From positions 7,319,156 to 7,383,155 of the forward strand of contig OY848918.1 of the NCBI GenBank assembly GCA_963693285.1: a DNA stretch of 64,000 nucleotides. The letters run 5' to 3'. Shown one piece after another: positions 24,959-40,299 of this stretch (within the stretch, counting starts at the first letter, position 1; every line of letters begins with the position of its first letter). Below the pieces are notes generated by a model. The model had not been told where the DNA came from and did not search any database. It saw only the letters and a program-made list of their open reading frames with translations. The DNA comes from Xestospongia muta. Taxonomy: Eukaryota > Porifera > Demospongiae > Haplosclerida > Petrosiidae. Both the position numbers and the translations under genes were made by a program.

Positions 24959-26639
24959 AAGTCTGTTCGCGTTCACCTTGCCGCCGTAAATTAGTAGTGG
25001 GTGTAAGTAGTATACATAACACATATATACCACACCATCACAAATGAAATGTTTGTGGTAGGTGATATTCTTTGAAGTTACACACGTAAAAAAAAATTTC
25101 TTGCCAAATCTTTAAGTTAGAATTATATCTACATTAAGTTGTAAAAAATTATTAATAAAATTTGCAATAGTTTATCTAGCAATGGATCAGTAGTAGCTCA
25201 TCTTCCTCCATTAATCAAGAGCCACAGCCCATACATAAGGTAGCTAAGAGACCTGGGAAGGAGGTTAGATTGACATCACAAACCAAATATGTTATCGAAA
25301 ATGTAAGGCAGTTCTTTGAGAAAGAGAAAAGAAAAGGAAGCTCAATTAAGAGAAAGAGAATTGTAGAACGTACAGCAAAGGCTACAGGTGTATCAATAAG
25401 AAGTGTGCGTAACATTGATAATGAATATATCTCTCAAGAAGGTAAATTACTGACTCTTGTTAAATGATAAACAACATCTACGGTACGTGTGAATCCAGAC
25501 TCTTTTAATAAAGAAGTAATATGACATACTGTTCATAGCTTTTACACACAACAACAATATCCCATATTGACTACTATTTTAGCTAAATTGAAAGAGGATG
25601 GAGTTTTCGGAGGTGATGCGTTTTGTCTATGGAAGGTTCTGTGAGAGTTGGGGTTTTCATACAAGAAAAGAGAAATAAACAATACAAATATGAACAACGC
25701 AATATACTGGAACAAAAACATACATACTTGCAAATGATACATAAACTAAGAAATGACAACAAGACAATAATCTATACTAACAAAACATGGGTAAACACAC
25801 ATCACTGCAAAGAACATATTTGGGTAGACGTTGATGGTAAAGAAGGATGGAAGGTGCCAAGTGGAAAAGGTCAATGATTGATTGTGGTTCATGCTGGTGA
25901 AGTGGAAGGTTGGGGTCCTGGTACAGACTTGGTTTTTAGATCTAAGACAAACTCAGCATACTATTATGACAAAATGAACTCAAAACACTTTATAGAATGG
26001 TTTACACAACAGCTATTTCCAAATATTCCACCTACATCTGTGATAGTTTTAGACAATGCTTCGTACCATAACAAACAAAAGGACAAACCTTCAACAACTG
26101 CAAACAGAGATGATATTAAAAGATAGTTAGATGAACATGGCATAGAATATGATTACAAGGACATTACAAAGACATTTCTACAGAAAGTAAAACAGCACCT
26201 TTGTACCTTACAATGTATTACCACTGTCGTAACTTTCATAATTTTTTAGGTCATCGAAGTCTGAATTCAGTAATACTTCTGTTTGTATTCATTCTCATAC
26301 ACAATAGTTATATTCAATTCATTTGACCCATCTATATGATTAAACTTTTACAGTTAGAATGTATTTCTTACCGTACTGGATTCTCTCTTCAAGCGGCAGC
26401 CATTTTATTGATTAACGAAATTCACGAGATCACATTCCTCGTGGTCAATGGCAGCTCCTATACTTTGCTTATGGAAAGTACAGCAAATTTTGTTCTTGTG
26501 GGTCGTATTCATATAAAAATGACACCAAAAGAACCGGATGGTCGTCAGGAAACCACCTGACTTTGAAATTTTGAATTTGGTCGAGTTATTAGAAAGTTAT
26601 GATAATTTTTCTACCGGCAAGGTGAACGCGAACAGACTG
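24959..26639 (+). mobile_element. Tc1/mariner-IS630-type transposon, inactive
   Basis: A 1681-bp element. Inverted ends: AAGTCTGTTCGCGTTCACCT at the left, and the reverse complement of CAGTCTGTTCGCGTTCACCT at the right. It is flanked by TA at 24957-24958 and 26640-26641, the target duplication of this superfamily. The broken transposase lies inside on the + strand. The paralogous stretch at about 20845-20885 carries the same flanks without the element. Confidence 0.85.
25190..26200 (+). pseudogene. IS630/Tc1-like transposase, broken
   Basis: The N-terminal part has the helix-turn-helix (KATGVSIRSVRNIDNEYI, near 25380). The catalytic DDE_3 part covers IYTNKTWVN, HIWVDVDG, GWKVPSGKG, VFRSKTNSA and VIVLDNASYHNKQKDKP. 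It is dead for three visible reasons. A stop or frame break follows GKLLTLVK (25465). An in-frame TGA at 25875-25877 lies between GKGQ and LIVVHAG. The first catalytic Asp is Asn (YTNKTW instead of the usual YTDxTW). The second Asp (LDN) is present. The intervening text can be followed in three frames, so coverage is nearly complete. Confidence 0.85.
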
Positions 26640-26856
26640 TAGTATTTCTTATAATATCAATGCTTAAATTGTATTAAACCAAACCACCAAATTTTTTGGA
26701 ATAAAAATTCAAAAATTAAAATGAACAACCGTCTTTGTTATAACTAACACTAAATACTGAATTATTTTTCTACTTGTACTACATAGACCATTTATTATAT
26801 AATCTATATAGAGTCCTACACTATTGCTATCTATATGGCCCAATATTAACCATCTG

Positions 26857-28366
26857 CTACACAAACTTTTGTTGTTGTTGCTGTTGTTGTTGTTGCTGTT
26901 GTTGTTGTTGCATCTCTTGTCTTTGCTGTAGTTCATACATTTGTATCATTTGTGCTGCTTGTTGCCTTTTTAGTAAATGTTTGATTTTTCTGAGTTCTCG
27001 TTGCTCTGGAGTTTCTGAAAGGTATATCATACAAACACACGGACATATTAAACAATCAGAACAAAATTTGCCGGGGTCATCGCAGGAACAATCATTTTGG
27101 TAACAAGCATAACAACACGCTCCACAATAACAACAACAGCAAAAAAAAATAAATGTAGCGACACTGAAAGTGATAACGACCCAGTTTTCAATTATATAAT
27201 CTATCCATGAATAATCTGTATCGGCTGTGACAAAAAGAGCAGTGAACACTTGTATGATCATTGCATATGTTGCTCACCATTACATGTACTAACTGTTGTA
27301 GTAGGTTTAGAGCGACTATAGACTGATATAAAAAAGATAACAGATTATATATGAACTAAAAATAATTATTAAATTACACATACCATATATACACACTAAA
27401 GTAACATCATCATCGTGTGTGCAGACACTACTAGCATACGAAGTCAATGGACATGAGTTGCTTGAGGAGTAACAAATGTCAGAAGAAGTGCTACTCATTG
27501 TAGAAGTCCATATCGGTTTGCTTGCAGCACCAGATCTATGAGGTGTATGAGTTGTGTTACTTAGAGTTAAGTATATCCTACAGATTAAGATGATTGTAGT
27601 CATAGTACTCATTATATCCCAATTGTTTGCATATCACTAAAGCATCAGTGTTATCAAACTGAGCATCACACATAGTTCCCCATTGTCCATTACAGTAGAC
27701 TTCCACACGTCCTTCATTAGAATAATTTCCTCCTTGAAGACGAATCATACCAGAGTAAGGATTATTGCTCCAGATCCTAGTGGTAACTGAAAGAATTTAG
27801 ATAAAATATGCTGCGTGCTTTAGTTATGAGGAACGTGACTCACAGCAATACACTGTAGCATCATATGAGTTGGTACATCCTCTAGTAGTAGAGAAGGAAC
27901 ATTGAAAGATCGTCAAATATTCACTACTATCACAGGAGAGATCACTTAGGATTGTTAGACTGTAGTCGGTCCCGTAACTGTTCATTTATATTTAACAATT
28001 AGCCGTTTTTTCTTTACTAACCTCGCTAATCCTGCTCTAGAATAACTCGAGGCTCCTGTATATCCTAACTGATGACAGATGACATCAGCTTCATTTCGAC
28101 TGTAGCTGTCATCGTTACAGATGTTGGTGACCGACACACCATCATTCCCGTAGACTCTTACAATTCCATAGTTGTAGGTGTTCGAAGTGACTCCATTACG
28201 AAAGAGTATTATAGAACTTGCTAGACATTAAAGTGAACAAGAGAGTAGAAGAATATTATATAATTATGTTTGCTTAGTAGATATTGCAGTGAGGCGACTT
28301 ACAATGAACATAAGAAATAAAACAAGTCAGACAACTTAAAAACAACAGCAAGCCATTCAGAGTCAT
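26857..28366 (-). CDS. SRCR-SRCR-TM receptor, copy B
   Basis: Duplicate of the gene at 21527-23020, about 5348 bp away. Exons: 28303-28366, 28022-28220, 27844-27977, 27609-27786, 27384-27577, 27278-27322, 26857-27224; 393 residues. Same signal peptide (MTLNGLLL..), two SRCR domains, TM, Cys-rich tail and a longer polyglutamine end (about 16 Q). The acceptor of the last exon differs: where copy A has TTTTAG before TCACAG, copy B reads TTTTTG. The next AG, 6 bp downstream, restores the frame with loss of two residues (Val-Thr). The 31-bp intron is identical (27578-27608). The reading frame is intact, so both copies may be expressed. Confidence 0.85.
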
Positions 28367-28982
28367 TTTCTTTAAGATAAATCCAGTTGATTTTGAAGTT
28401 CAGTGATAATTTAGTTCGTGCAAACGTTAATATCGATACGTACTGAGAGGATATGGAGTTAATGAATAAAACATTAGTTATAATCACACCTATGTTTACA
28501 TGTGTAAGTATAATTATCTTGGGAACGACTCTTTAAGCCAATATTATATGTGTGTGTATAGGTTTATAATAGTAATGACATAGGGTCTATAATTCTCTTT
28601 CATATTTTTATGTAAAAGTATTATCTTTTTATCTGGATTCATAGGAATTTGTAAGATGGTACTAGTATTGTGACAGGACCTGTGCTATATGCTTTAAAAT
28701 ACTAACTAAAGAACACAGAATCTATTTACATGTATTAAACAATTGTGAAAATGGTAAGTCTAAGTCAGAGTGGAATTTAATTACGAGCAGCTTATGACTA
28801 TCATTAGTTGATTTGTAAAGGTTGCTTATTGTTATAATAACTGAGAGGGATTTCATTCCCTGCTTGACCTAATGAATTCCAGCTATATGCTAATTTGATA
28901 TTTTAGAAACTATGAACCTATATTAATAGACAATACATATTGATAAAATTACTATAATACAAACAAATGAAACTTAAATATC

Positions 28983-29124
28983 GAGATGTTATGATTCCAT
29001 TTTGATAAATATTCCCTGTTTGCATTTCAGTGAATAATATATTATTATTCACCAAAATGTAAACAGCAATTATTTACTGAAATGTAAATAGCAAATATTT
29101 ACTGAAATAGAATCACAACATCTC
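28983..29124. mobile_element. palindromic MITE (copy B)
   Basis: Same element as at 23628, with slightly longer matching ends (GAGATGTT / AACATCTC). It lies in the duplicated 5' flank of SRCR copy B. Confidence 0.75.
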
Positions 29125-30179
29125 AATATTCCAAATAAATTAGACAGTGGTAATGATTAGTATGAGAAACACCAGCACTACAGTATCAATATACCAATAC
29201 AATGAAAAACTCAGTTATCTGTCAGTGTGACTTAATTGCAACATACCAATAGACCTTGCCTTCATCAATTCAGTATAATCTTCTAGTACATCTTGTGCAG
29301 TGACATTCAGTGATCATGAGTCATGATAAAGCTGTTTGAGGACTTGGTTGTCAGGAAGTTGATGTAGAAGACGCAGTCAGACTGAATCAGTCATTACTAT
29401 GTTAAACAGATACCACAAGGCACAAGACAGAATAATTTATTTGAATAGATATATTTATTTGTCTAGTTAAATACTTCTTTCATTTTGAGAGGAAGACGAC
29501 ACTAACGCATGTACCAAACTCATTTTGTCTACACACACACACACACATATATATGTATTACTGTGACAGTTACTCATCACATTCTTTTGACATGAATGTC
29601 ATTAAATATTGCAAAGACAATAACACACAGTTATTGCTGTTGTAGTGTTTGTGTAGACTGACCAGATACAATGAAGAGAAAAGGACATATTTTACCCAAA
29701 TACAGTCATATGATTTGTGTGGGTGTTACTTAAGTCAATTTTAAAAAAGGAACTGTAAAATGATTTTATTAACTATTTTATTCCTTCTAACTTGTTCAAA
29801 ATAGCTAATATTGTCGTTCTGTTTATTGGAGAGATTATTTTATTTATAATCTTCATAAGACACACATGGAGATTTAAGCACAATAATTATTCTTAAACTA
29901 TTAACTCCTTTTAACAAAATTAATAATAATACAATATTCTAATTAATCCATTGTGCTTCTGGACTCAGAACTCACAGGAATTGCTCTGTCATTGTCTAGA
30001 ACTATGCCATCCATATTAACAACGCCATGACAGTTTTATAATCAGTAATACCAGGAGACCAACGGATACATAGACAATAAAATGGACACATATACTGTTT
30101 AATGGATGCATAGACCTGCAAGTAATAACAATGGTTTCTTTCCATCCTATAAAGGATTCTCTGCCATTATTTCAGCATA
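29125..30179. other. no gene recognised
   Basis: To about 29817 this is the duplicated 5' flank of the SRCR gene. Beyond it there is AT-rich DNA with no clear coding signal, up to the 3' end of the PRP8 remnant. Confidence 0.55.
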
Positions 30180-33300
<3,121 letters not shown>

Positions 33301-34605
33301 GTTTCTTGTCTCTTCAGATGATACTTTGCCCACACTTATTGACTGTCAATAAATTCACTTTCTCGTGGTTGAATATACCTAGAAAATAAAGGGTTAAAAA
33401 TACCAGCCATAATTTCACCCCTTACTGATATAAATTAGGTATTAACTGGTCTTCATCATGACTCATACCAGATCTAAAATGAGTGATACCCACTTCAGCC
33501 TGTTTAGACCACCTTAAGGTCAGATTGTAGTATCAAGATGTGTCCCATTAAGAGCATCCCTAATCATCTGAGTTCTTTAGGAGTATAAAATACCATGTGT
33601 GGGAAATAAGAGGACATTTCAGAGTTTAGACCAATCTTGTTACGAGGTTGAATCTAGTGGGTGGAGTCATGATATCTTGTCAACTGGTTGGACTAGTTTA
33701 CTAACCTTGTTTTCACACATTTAAGCAGCAGATCCAATATCTCCTGAGTATTAACAGTCTAAAGTAAGTCATCAGTCCAACAAGAGCAGTGTTCCACTTG
33801 TTAATAATCTACACACATAATATATAATGTATTAATACATTATACATGACATATATTTTATATAGGTAGTATTAATGATGAGCTCAGTGTAGAGTGAAAT
33901 GTAATCAGTATGGGGGTGTGGTCATTGTATGTCACACCTCTAATAGACTTGAGACAAACATAATAACTTACAGTAGTAGGTGTGGTCTAACCTTGGTAAA
34001 TGTTGTTGATCTAGATACCATGTGGATCTGTCGAACATGATTATGAAAACAATACATTGACTTGTCATCTACTCTAAGGAAACATTGAGCAATACATTTC
34101 TTGGCAACCTAGTCATTAAAAATAGGCGTGGCAATTACAGCAATAATAATAATAATAATAATAATAATATTCATAGCACTATACCTCATTTTGTGAGTTC
34201 AAGACTCCATCTTTGTGTGTAAATTCTTCATACATCATACAACACTTTGGTAATATACATACTTCAAACCCATAAACAAATAACAAGTTAGTATTATCAT
34301 TATACTGATACAAAACTGTTCTCCCATTGTATTGTAGTAATGGATGCAGAAGACGATTTTTGATCTCCCAAAATACAGCACAACCCCTAATGCAAAGAGA
34401 AAACATTTAATTAATCCTTTATTAGATAGAGACATCCTCATTGACTTACAAGTTGATGTCATGTTCATTAGTCTCATTCTAGCATCACGAGGTGAACATG
34501 AGGATCAGGATATTCTATAAGATATTGCTGGATTAAATACTTGGCCTCATCATCTGAAAACCTACATTATATTATCACATGAATATCACATGATAGTTAC
34601 ATGAT

Positions 34606-37060
34606 CTTCAAGAGTGATACAACAATTTTGAGCATTAGTCTCTTGTCTCTTCAGATGATACTTTGCCCACACTTATTGACTGTCAATAAATATTCATTTT
34701 CTCATGGTTAAATATACCTAGAGAATAAAGGGTTAAAAATACCAGCCATAATTTCAGCCCTTACTGATATAAATTGGGTATTAACTGGTCTTCATCATGA
34801 CTCATACCAGATCTAAAATGAGTGATACCTACGTCAGCCTGTTTAGACCACCTTAAGGTCAGATTGTAGTATCAAGATGTGTCCCATTAAGACCATCCCT
34901 AATCATCTGAGTTCTTTAGGAGTATAAAATACCATGGGTGGGAAATAAGAGGACATTTCAGAGTTTAGACCAATCTTGTTACAAGTTTGATCTAGTGGGT
35001 GGAGTCATAATATCTTGTCAAACTGGTTGGACTAGCTTACTAACTTTGTTTTCACACATTTAACTAGCAGATCTAATATCTCCTGAGTATTAATAACAAC
35101 CTCTCTAAAGTTAGTCCAATAAGAGCAGTGTTCCACTTGTTAATAATCTACAAATATAATATATAATATATTAATACATTATATATGATATATATTTTAT
35201 ATAGGTAGTATTAATGATGAGCTCAGTGTGCAGTGAAATGTAATCAGTATGGGGGTGTGGTCATTGTATGTCACACCTCTCATAAACTTGAGACAAATAT
35301 CACAGCTCACGGTAGTAGGTGTGGTCTAACCTTGGTAAATGTTGTTGATCTAGATGCCATATGGATCTGTTAAACATGATTATGAAAACAATACATTGAC
35401 TCATCATCTACTCTAAGGAAACATTGAACAGTAAGTTTCTTGGTAACCTAGGTAATTAAAGATGGGTGTGGTCAATTAAAGTAATAATAATATTCATAGC
35501 ACTATACCTCATTTTGTAAGTTCCAGACTCCATCTTTGTGTGTAAATTCTTCATACATCATACAACACTTTAATAATATACGTACTTCAAGTCTTCCCAT
35601 ATTGAACAAGTTAAGATTTTCTTTACTAATATACATCAATACAAAACTGTTCTCCTATTGTCTTCTAGTAATAGAATGTGGAAGATGGTTTTTGATCTCC
35701 CGAAATACAGCACAACCCCTAATGTGAAGAGAAAACAGAAAACATTTAATTAATCTTTTATTAGATAGAAACATCCTCATTGACTTACAAGTTGACATCA
35801 TGTTTCATTAGTCTTATTCTAGCATCACTAACTCAACATTTTTTATTACTATTAGCAACAAAGTTCTTGTTGTTAGAATCAGGATGTTCTATTAAGATAT
35901 TGCTGGATTAAATCATTGGCTTCATTATCTGAAAAAATATATTATCACATGAATATCACATGATAGTCACATGATCTCATACCTAAGAACATGTGTATTA
36001 TATCAATATATTGAGCATACAAATGTATAGGATAACTGGTCTCTGTATCAACATAAGTGAGGAAATTATTTGGCATTCGAAGAAGACCAGCCATTTCACT
36101 AGCTCATTATAGACTCAGTACTAACAGATCAAGTACTAAACCATTATATTGAACAATGAAGGAAGCAAACTGGAGTCCTCTAATAACACCGTAAGAGTTA
36201 GTATGGTTCATATCCTATAGAGGATGTAATATAGTGGGTGGAGTTCTATTATATGTTGTACCTTGTAGCTAATGACCATGTTGTTTTTACCTGTCATATA
36301 GTCTGCAATATTGTGATCAACAATTAAACAAAGTAATCGATTTAATAATGTCAGATCAATCTTCTCATAGAGTTTCTCAGATGATGACTCCATCATTACA
36401 TTACATTACATTCTCCTTCACCAGTATAATGGCAGTATTCCAAACATCTTGAAGATTATTGATACCTGAGAGAAAAAGGGGTAAGTATAAACTTACTTTC
36501 TCCTCTCTTACCTTGACACCATTGGTAGACTAGTAGAGGAGGAGGTTCAGTGTCTGATGGTTTGATCTAGGGAAGAAACAATCATTGACTCATTGTTTGT
36601 TAGTCTCATATATACCACAGATATTGATCAAAGATTCAAGATAGGGATCAGTTATTTTCTCTAATGATTCTACATCATAGACTGGTATCAGATGATTATA
36701 GAGATCCATAAAGTCTATACCAAACTAGAAATAGGTGTGGTCAATTAATGAATAGGTGTGGCTAAGAACTGACTTCTTTGAGAGTTCTTTGCATTAGTTT
36801 GTTAATGAAGTATTTCACAACACAAGCGAAAGGTATTACTAAATCTAGACTTCTTTCTCTCTTTTGTGGTCGGTGTCCTAACTGGTTGTAAGTTAAAGTT
36901 GTAGTCCAAATGTAAATAGTTGCAATTTGTACGATGAATCAATTGTTCAACATGTCGTAACCATGACAACAGACTTGAAGTCCTACCTCCACCAAATCAA
37001 GTTTTGTAGACTGGAAAACTTGGTCTGTTTAAGTGACCGAAATAAATACCTAAAAAACAA
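34606..37060 (-). pseudogene. PRP8 pseudogene segment, unit 1
   Basis: Second copy of the middle segment, extended to [20 protein letters not shown] and [11 protein letters not shown] (36208-36396). At about 36796 it jumps directly to sequence that elsewhere lies 1.2 kb further on (49265-49530), so a deletion inside PRP8 preceded the tandem copying. Frames are broken by stops. From about 34905 it is part of the 5.4-kb tandem unit. Confidence 0.75.
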
Positions 37061-37973
37061 TGACATCATGATGACATCAATACAGTAAGTGACCTTTTCT
37101 TCATTGCTATAGGTAGACAGTGTTTTAAAGCATTAAGAACAAATACTTTTAGTAATTTCTGATACAACACTCTCACTTTTACAGGTTATACGGGAGGACA
37201 ATGTTCCTAGTATCACATCTTGACAAGAGGGACATCCAGTGCAAAGGGGAGTGGTGCCCAGAGAAGGAATGCGGAGGAACAAATTACTTAATATTCACGA
37301 CAGGCGTGGTCTCATAATTATTATTATGACATTTTTAATAATCAATTAATAATCAATTAAATGTTGGTCACACGTTTGAAGGTGTGATGTAATTTCCCGC
37401 CAAATTTGTCACGAGTTTGTGCCTTGTGTTTGTCAAAATGAAGCATGATAGAGATGTCTTGAAAGTATAAAGTGACTCCATTTGCAAACTTATATTAGTG
37501 CACTAACCCCCGTGGGTCTTCGTCGCTACGACTCGTCTCTTCGTTGGATCGACCCTCTTCACGACTCGTCTCCTCGTTGGATCGTCCCTCTTCGCTGGAT
37601 TATCTTTTCATTCAGTTATGATCATTCTTTTCTTTTCTTTTCTGTTTTTTATTTAATTATTTTTTTTGTAATTTTTGTTTGGATCAGTCAGTTCGCTAAT
37701 TGATTATTTCTCTTCGTTTCTACAGGACTCAATTTGGAAGCTCTTACTATGGGTTCTCTGATGGTTGACTGTTCTTAGTTCTCTGATGTTCTCTCATGTT
37801 TTGACTGTTCTCAGTTCTCTGGATGTAAAAGATGAGTTGCTCTCCTGCCTGGTCTCTTCTGTCTTCTTCCTTCAAGCCTTCTTTCCTCTTCTTTTAATTT
37901 TTATTTTTATTTTATTTTGGGCTATCCAGCCTATATACACTATACACACATTCATACAAATCCTATTAATTAT

Positions 37974-38047
37974 CTCTCCCCTGCCGCCTGGCGGCCTAAA
38001 AAAATTTTTTTTAAAAATATCCTAGGCCGCCAGGTGGCGGGGGAGAG
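37974..38047. repeat. GC-rich long hairpin, unit 1
   Basis: A 25-base arm (CTCTCCCCTGCCGCCTGGCG...) and its inverted partner (...CGCCAGGTGGCGGGGGAGAG) differ at two positions, both G-U compatible in RNA. The 24-base spacer is A/T only. It stands out sharply from the AT-rich surroundings. Confidence 0.85.
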
Positions 38048-38338
38048 CTCTGATCTTCTAGGATGCGTGTGTGTGTGCTGTGTGTGTGTGCAGGTTGATG
38101 TTCTTTTTTCACTTCCTCTGTCTCTCTTCACTCTCTATCCATTCATTGTCACTATCAGTTCACAACTACTCTCTTTTACTCTCTTTTTCTCTCCCTACAG
38201 GAGCAGCACTGGTGAAAAAGGTGAGCTGTCTCTCCATCCATCCATCCACTACTCATCCATTCTTTAGTAATCCAGTTGTTATTCTCTCTTTCTTCCTCTA
38301 TGTTCTCAACTTGTGGACTGAATGGACTCTTGCGATCT

Positions 38339-38512
38339 CTCTATCTTCTCTTTTCTACAATTGCTGGATTGGAGACCTTCACTGGACTTCTTGAGGACTC
38401 TCAACTACAGAGACTGTCTTATTTTTCTATCTTCTCTTTTCTACAATTACTGGATTGGAGACCTTTCACTGGACTTCTTGGGGACTCTCAACTACAGAGA
38501 CTGTCCTATTTT
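38339..38512 (+). repeat. 86-bp minisatellite, two copies
   Basis: The unit contains CTACAATTACTGGATTGGAG and GGACTCTCAACTACAGAGAC. Landmarks GGATTGGAG lie at 38366 and 38452. The same array has four copies in unit 2. Confidence 0.85.
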
Positions 38513-39424
38513 TTATTTTTTTTATTTTTAGTTTTCATTTTATTTTTTAATTTTATTTTTCATTATTTTCTTCACATGTTATTTTAGATATTAAAATTTG
38601 TCTTTAAAAACATTTTCACTAAAATTTGTTTTAAGTCAATTTAAGTTCATAAATTTTAACATTTCATTAAGTTCATAAATATTTAACATTTCAATTTGTC
38701 TTTGAAAACATTTTCACTAAAATTTGTTTTAAGTTCTAAGTTCATAAATTAAGTTAATAAATATTTAACATTTCAACTTTGAAAAAGATATTCAACATTT
38801 CAAAGTAAAAACTTTGAAAAAAATTTCTTTTGAAACTCTATATAACACTTAATGAACAGCTACTTACCATTGTTGTTGTATAAATAGTTTTACAAGAAAA
38901 AACAATGTTCTTTTTTACAGAAAAATGAATATAAAATCTATTATTTTTTACAAAAAATTAATTTAAAATCCATTAAAGTGTTTTGCTTGTTAGGCGTGTG
39001 CTAATGATCAATATTTCCCGCCATAATGGTGGTCACGCGTTTGCTGTTCCTCGCTAGGCGCGTGCTGACAATCATGCATGGCCTGGTGACCTGGTCAATG
39101 TGTACTCGTTAGTAATGAATTCTCTGGAGACTTTCTTTGACTAGACTCTCGAGATCTTAACCTATTTTGATAGATTAGTCTCTGTTTCAGTGTTTATTTT
39201 TAATTTCCATTTTTACTCTATATCATTGCTTTTTATACATTATAAAACTTGCCTTTATGTTAAAATTATACCAATATACAGTGAGGGCTAGCCAGTTTCA
39301 TGGTGCCTAAGTAACAGACAGGACCAAACACTACTGATATATTACTTTAAACACCTTAAGAAAAAGACTGTAACAATATCTCTAAAGTGTTTTATATCTG
39401 ATGATAGGTTCTATAATATCAGAT

Positions 39425-39890
39425 ATCAGTATTCAATAGACATCCACAAAAGCTATGTTTGTGGCATGTAGAATGTGTCTGGAGAGGTGCCTTGAAATTT
39501 ATCAGTGACAAAGAGCAAAGTATCAAGTCTACCATACTCTCTACACACTTCTTGACGAAAGATGACAACAACTTTGAACTACTTTTCAATGAGTTTAAGA
39601 CACGTACTGACAATAATGAGAGCACACAATGTTTCATTAAGTACTTCAAGCTAGAGTACAGCTAACATAAACATCAGCTTGCTAGATGTTTATTTTAATT
39701 TACGGAAAAATACCTGGTATCAACACCAACATGTATGTTGATGCATTCTATCAAACACTAAACTATTTGTATATGAAAGGTAAAATCAATTGAATGAATG
39801 TGTTCATTTGCTCATGAAGATAACAAAAGACAAAGCTTTTGAAAGATATTCAATAAAACTAGAGAAGGGAAAGACATCTTATTGAATAGG
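39425..39890 (+). pseudogene. transposase-like remnant, unit 1
   Basis: Broken frames on the + strand read WHVECVWRGALKFISDKEQ, LFNEFKTRTDNNEST and FIKYF, followed in shifted frames by text resembling INTNMYVEAFHQTL and a Lys-rich end. I recall this succession from transposase-derived proteins of invertebrates with MULE-like cores, but the assignment is from memory. Stops and shifts make it non-functional. Confidence 0.45.
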
Positions 39891-40299
39891 TCTCATTGAC
39901 AACAGATATGTACATACTACATAACATAAAGCTTTCAATACAAACTGTAACAGAAACTCAGTGGTATGAATGGTCAGTTACCTTTACATTAAATCCAGAA
40001 AACCTTTAACCTTTAATGTCTTTGATTAATATAAGAAATTAATAACTATTCACGTTGAATTATCATAGTTCATATAATTATCATATATTACTATAACCAT
40101 ATCACTCAATATAATTATAACATTCAAATACTATCATAAAGTTACCTCATCTTTTTTTAATATTGAAATATCCATATAAGGAAGTGACATTATCATGACA
40201 ACAAAGTTATCATCACTTTGTGAAGCTCTATACAAATATAGGATTGTTATTTAATATAGAATACTGCTAATATAATATGAGGTAATATAATACAATCCT

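Larger units (their letters stand above)
37500..38580 (+). other. strand-biased pyrimidine-rich stretch
   Basis: About 1 kb in which the + strand is strikingly C/T-rich. It contains intron-like signals (TTTCTACAGGACTC at about 37718; CTCCCTACAG, then 20 bases, then GTGAGC at about 38190-38226). No long reading frame has a recognisable domain. It could be a spliced non-coding transcript or part of a mobile element. Repeated at about 42900-44070. An extra 33-bp ACTCGTCTC-type repeat lies near 37530 in unit 1 only. Confidence 0.5.

Noticed and set aside
37482..37703. Frame starting MQTYISALTPVGLRRYDSSL
   Set aside because: It overlaps a 33-bp repeat and differs in length between units; no recognised domain and no phase-consistent exon partners.
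39419..39649. Minus-strand frame MKYLMKHCVLSL, also at 45331-45588
   Set aside because: Antisense of the transposase-like remnant; the + strand reading has the recognisable text.
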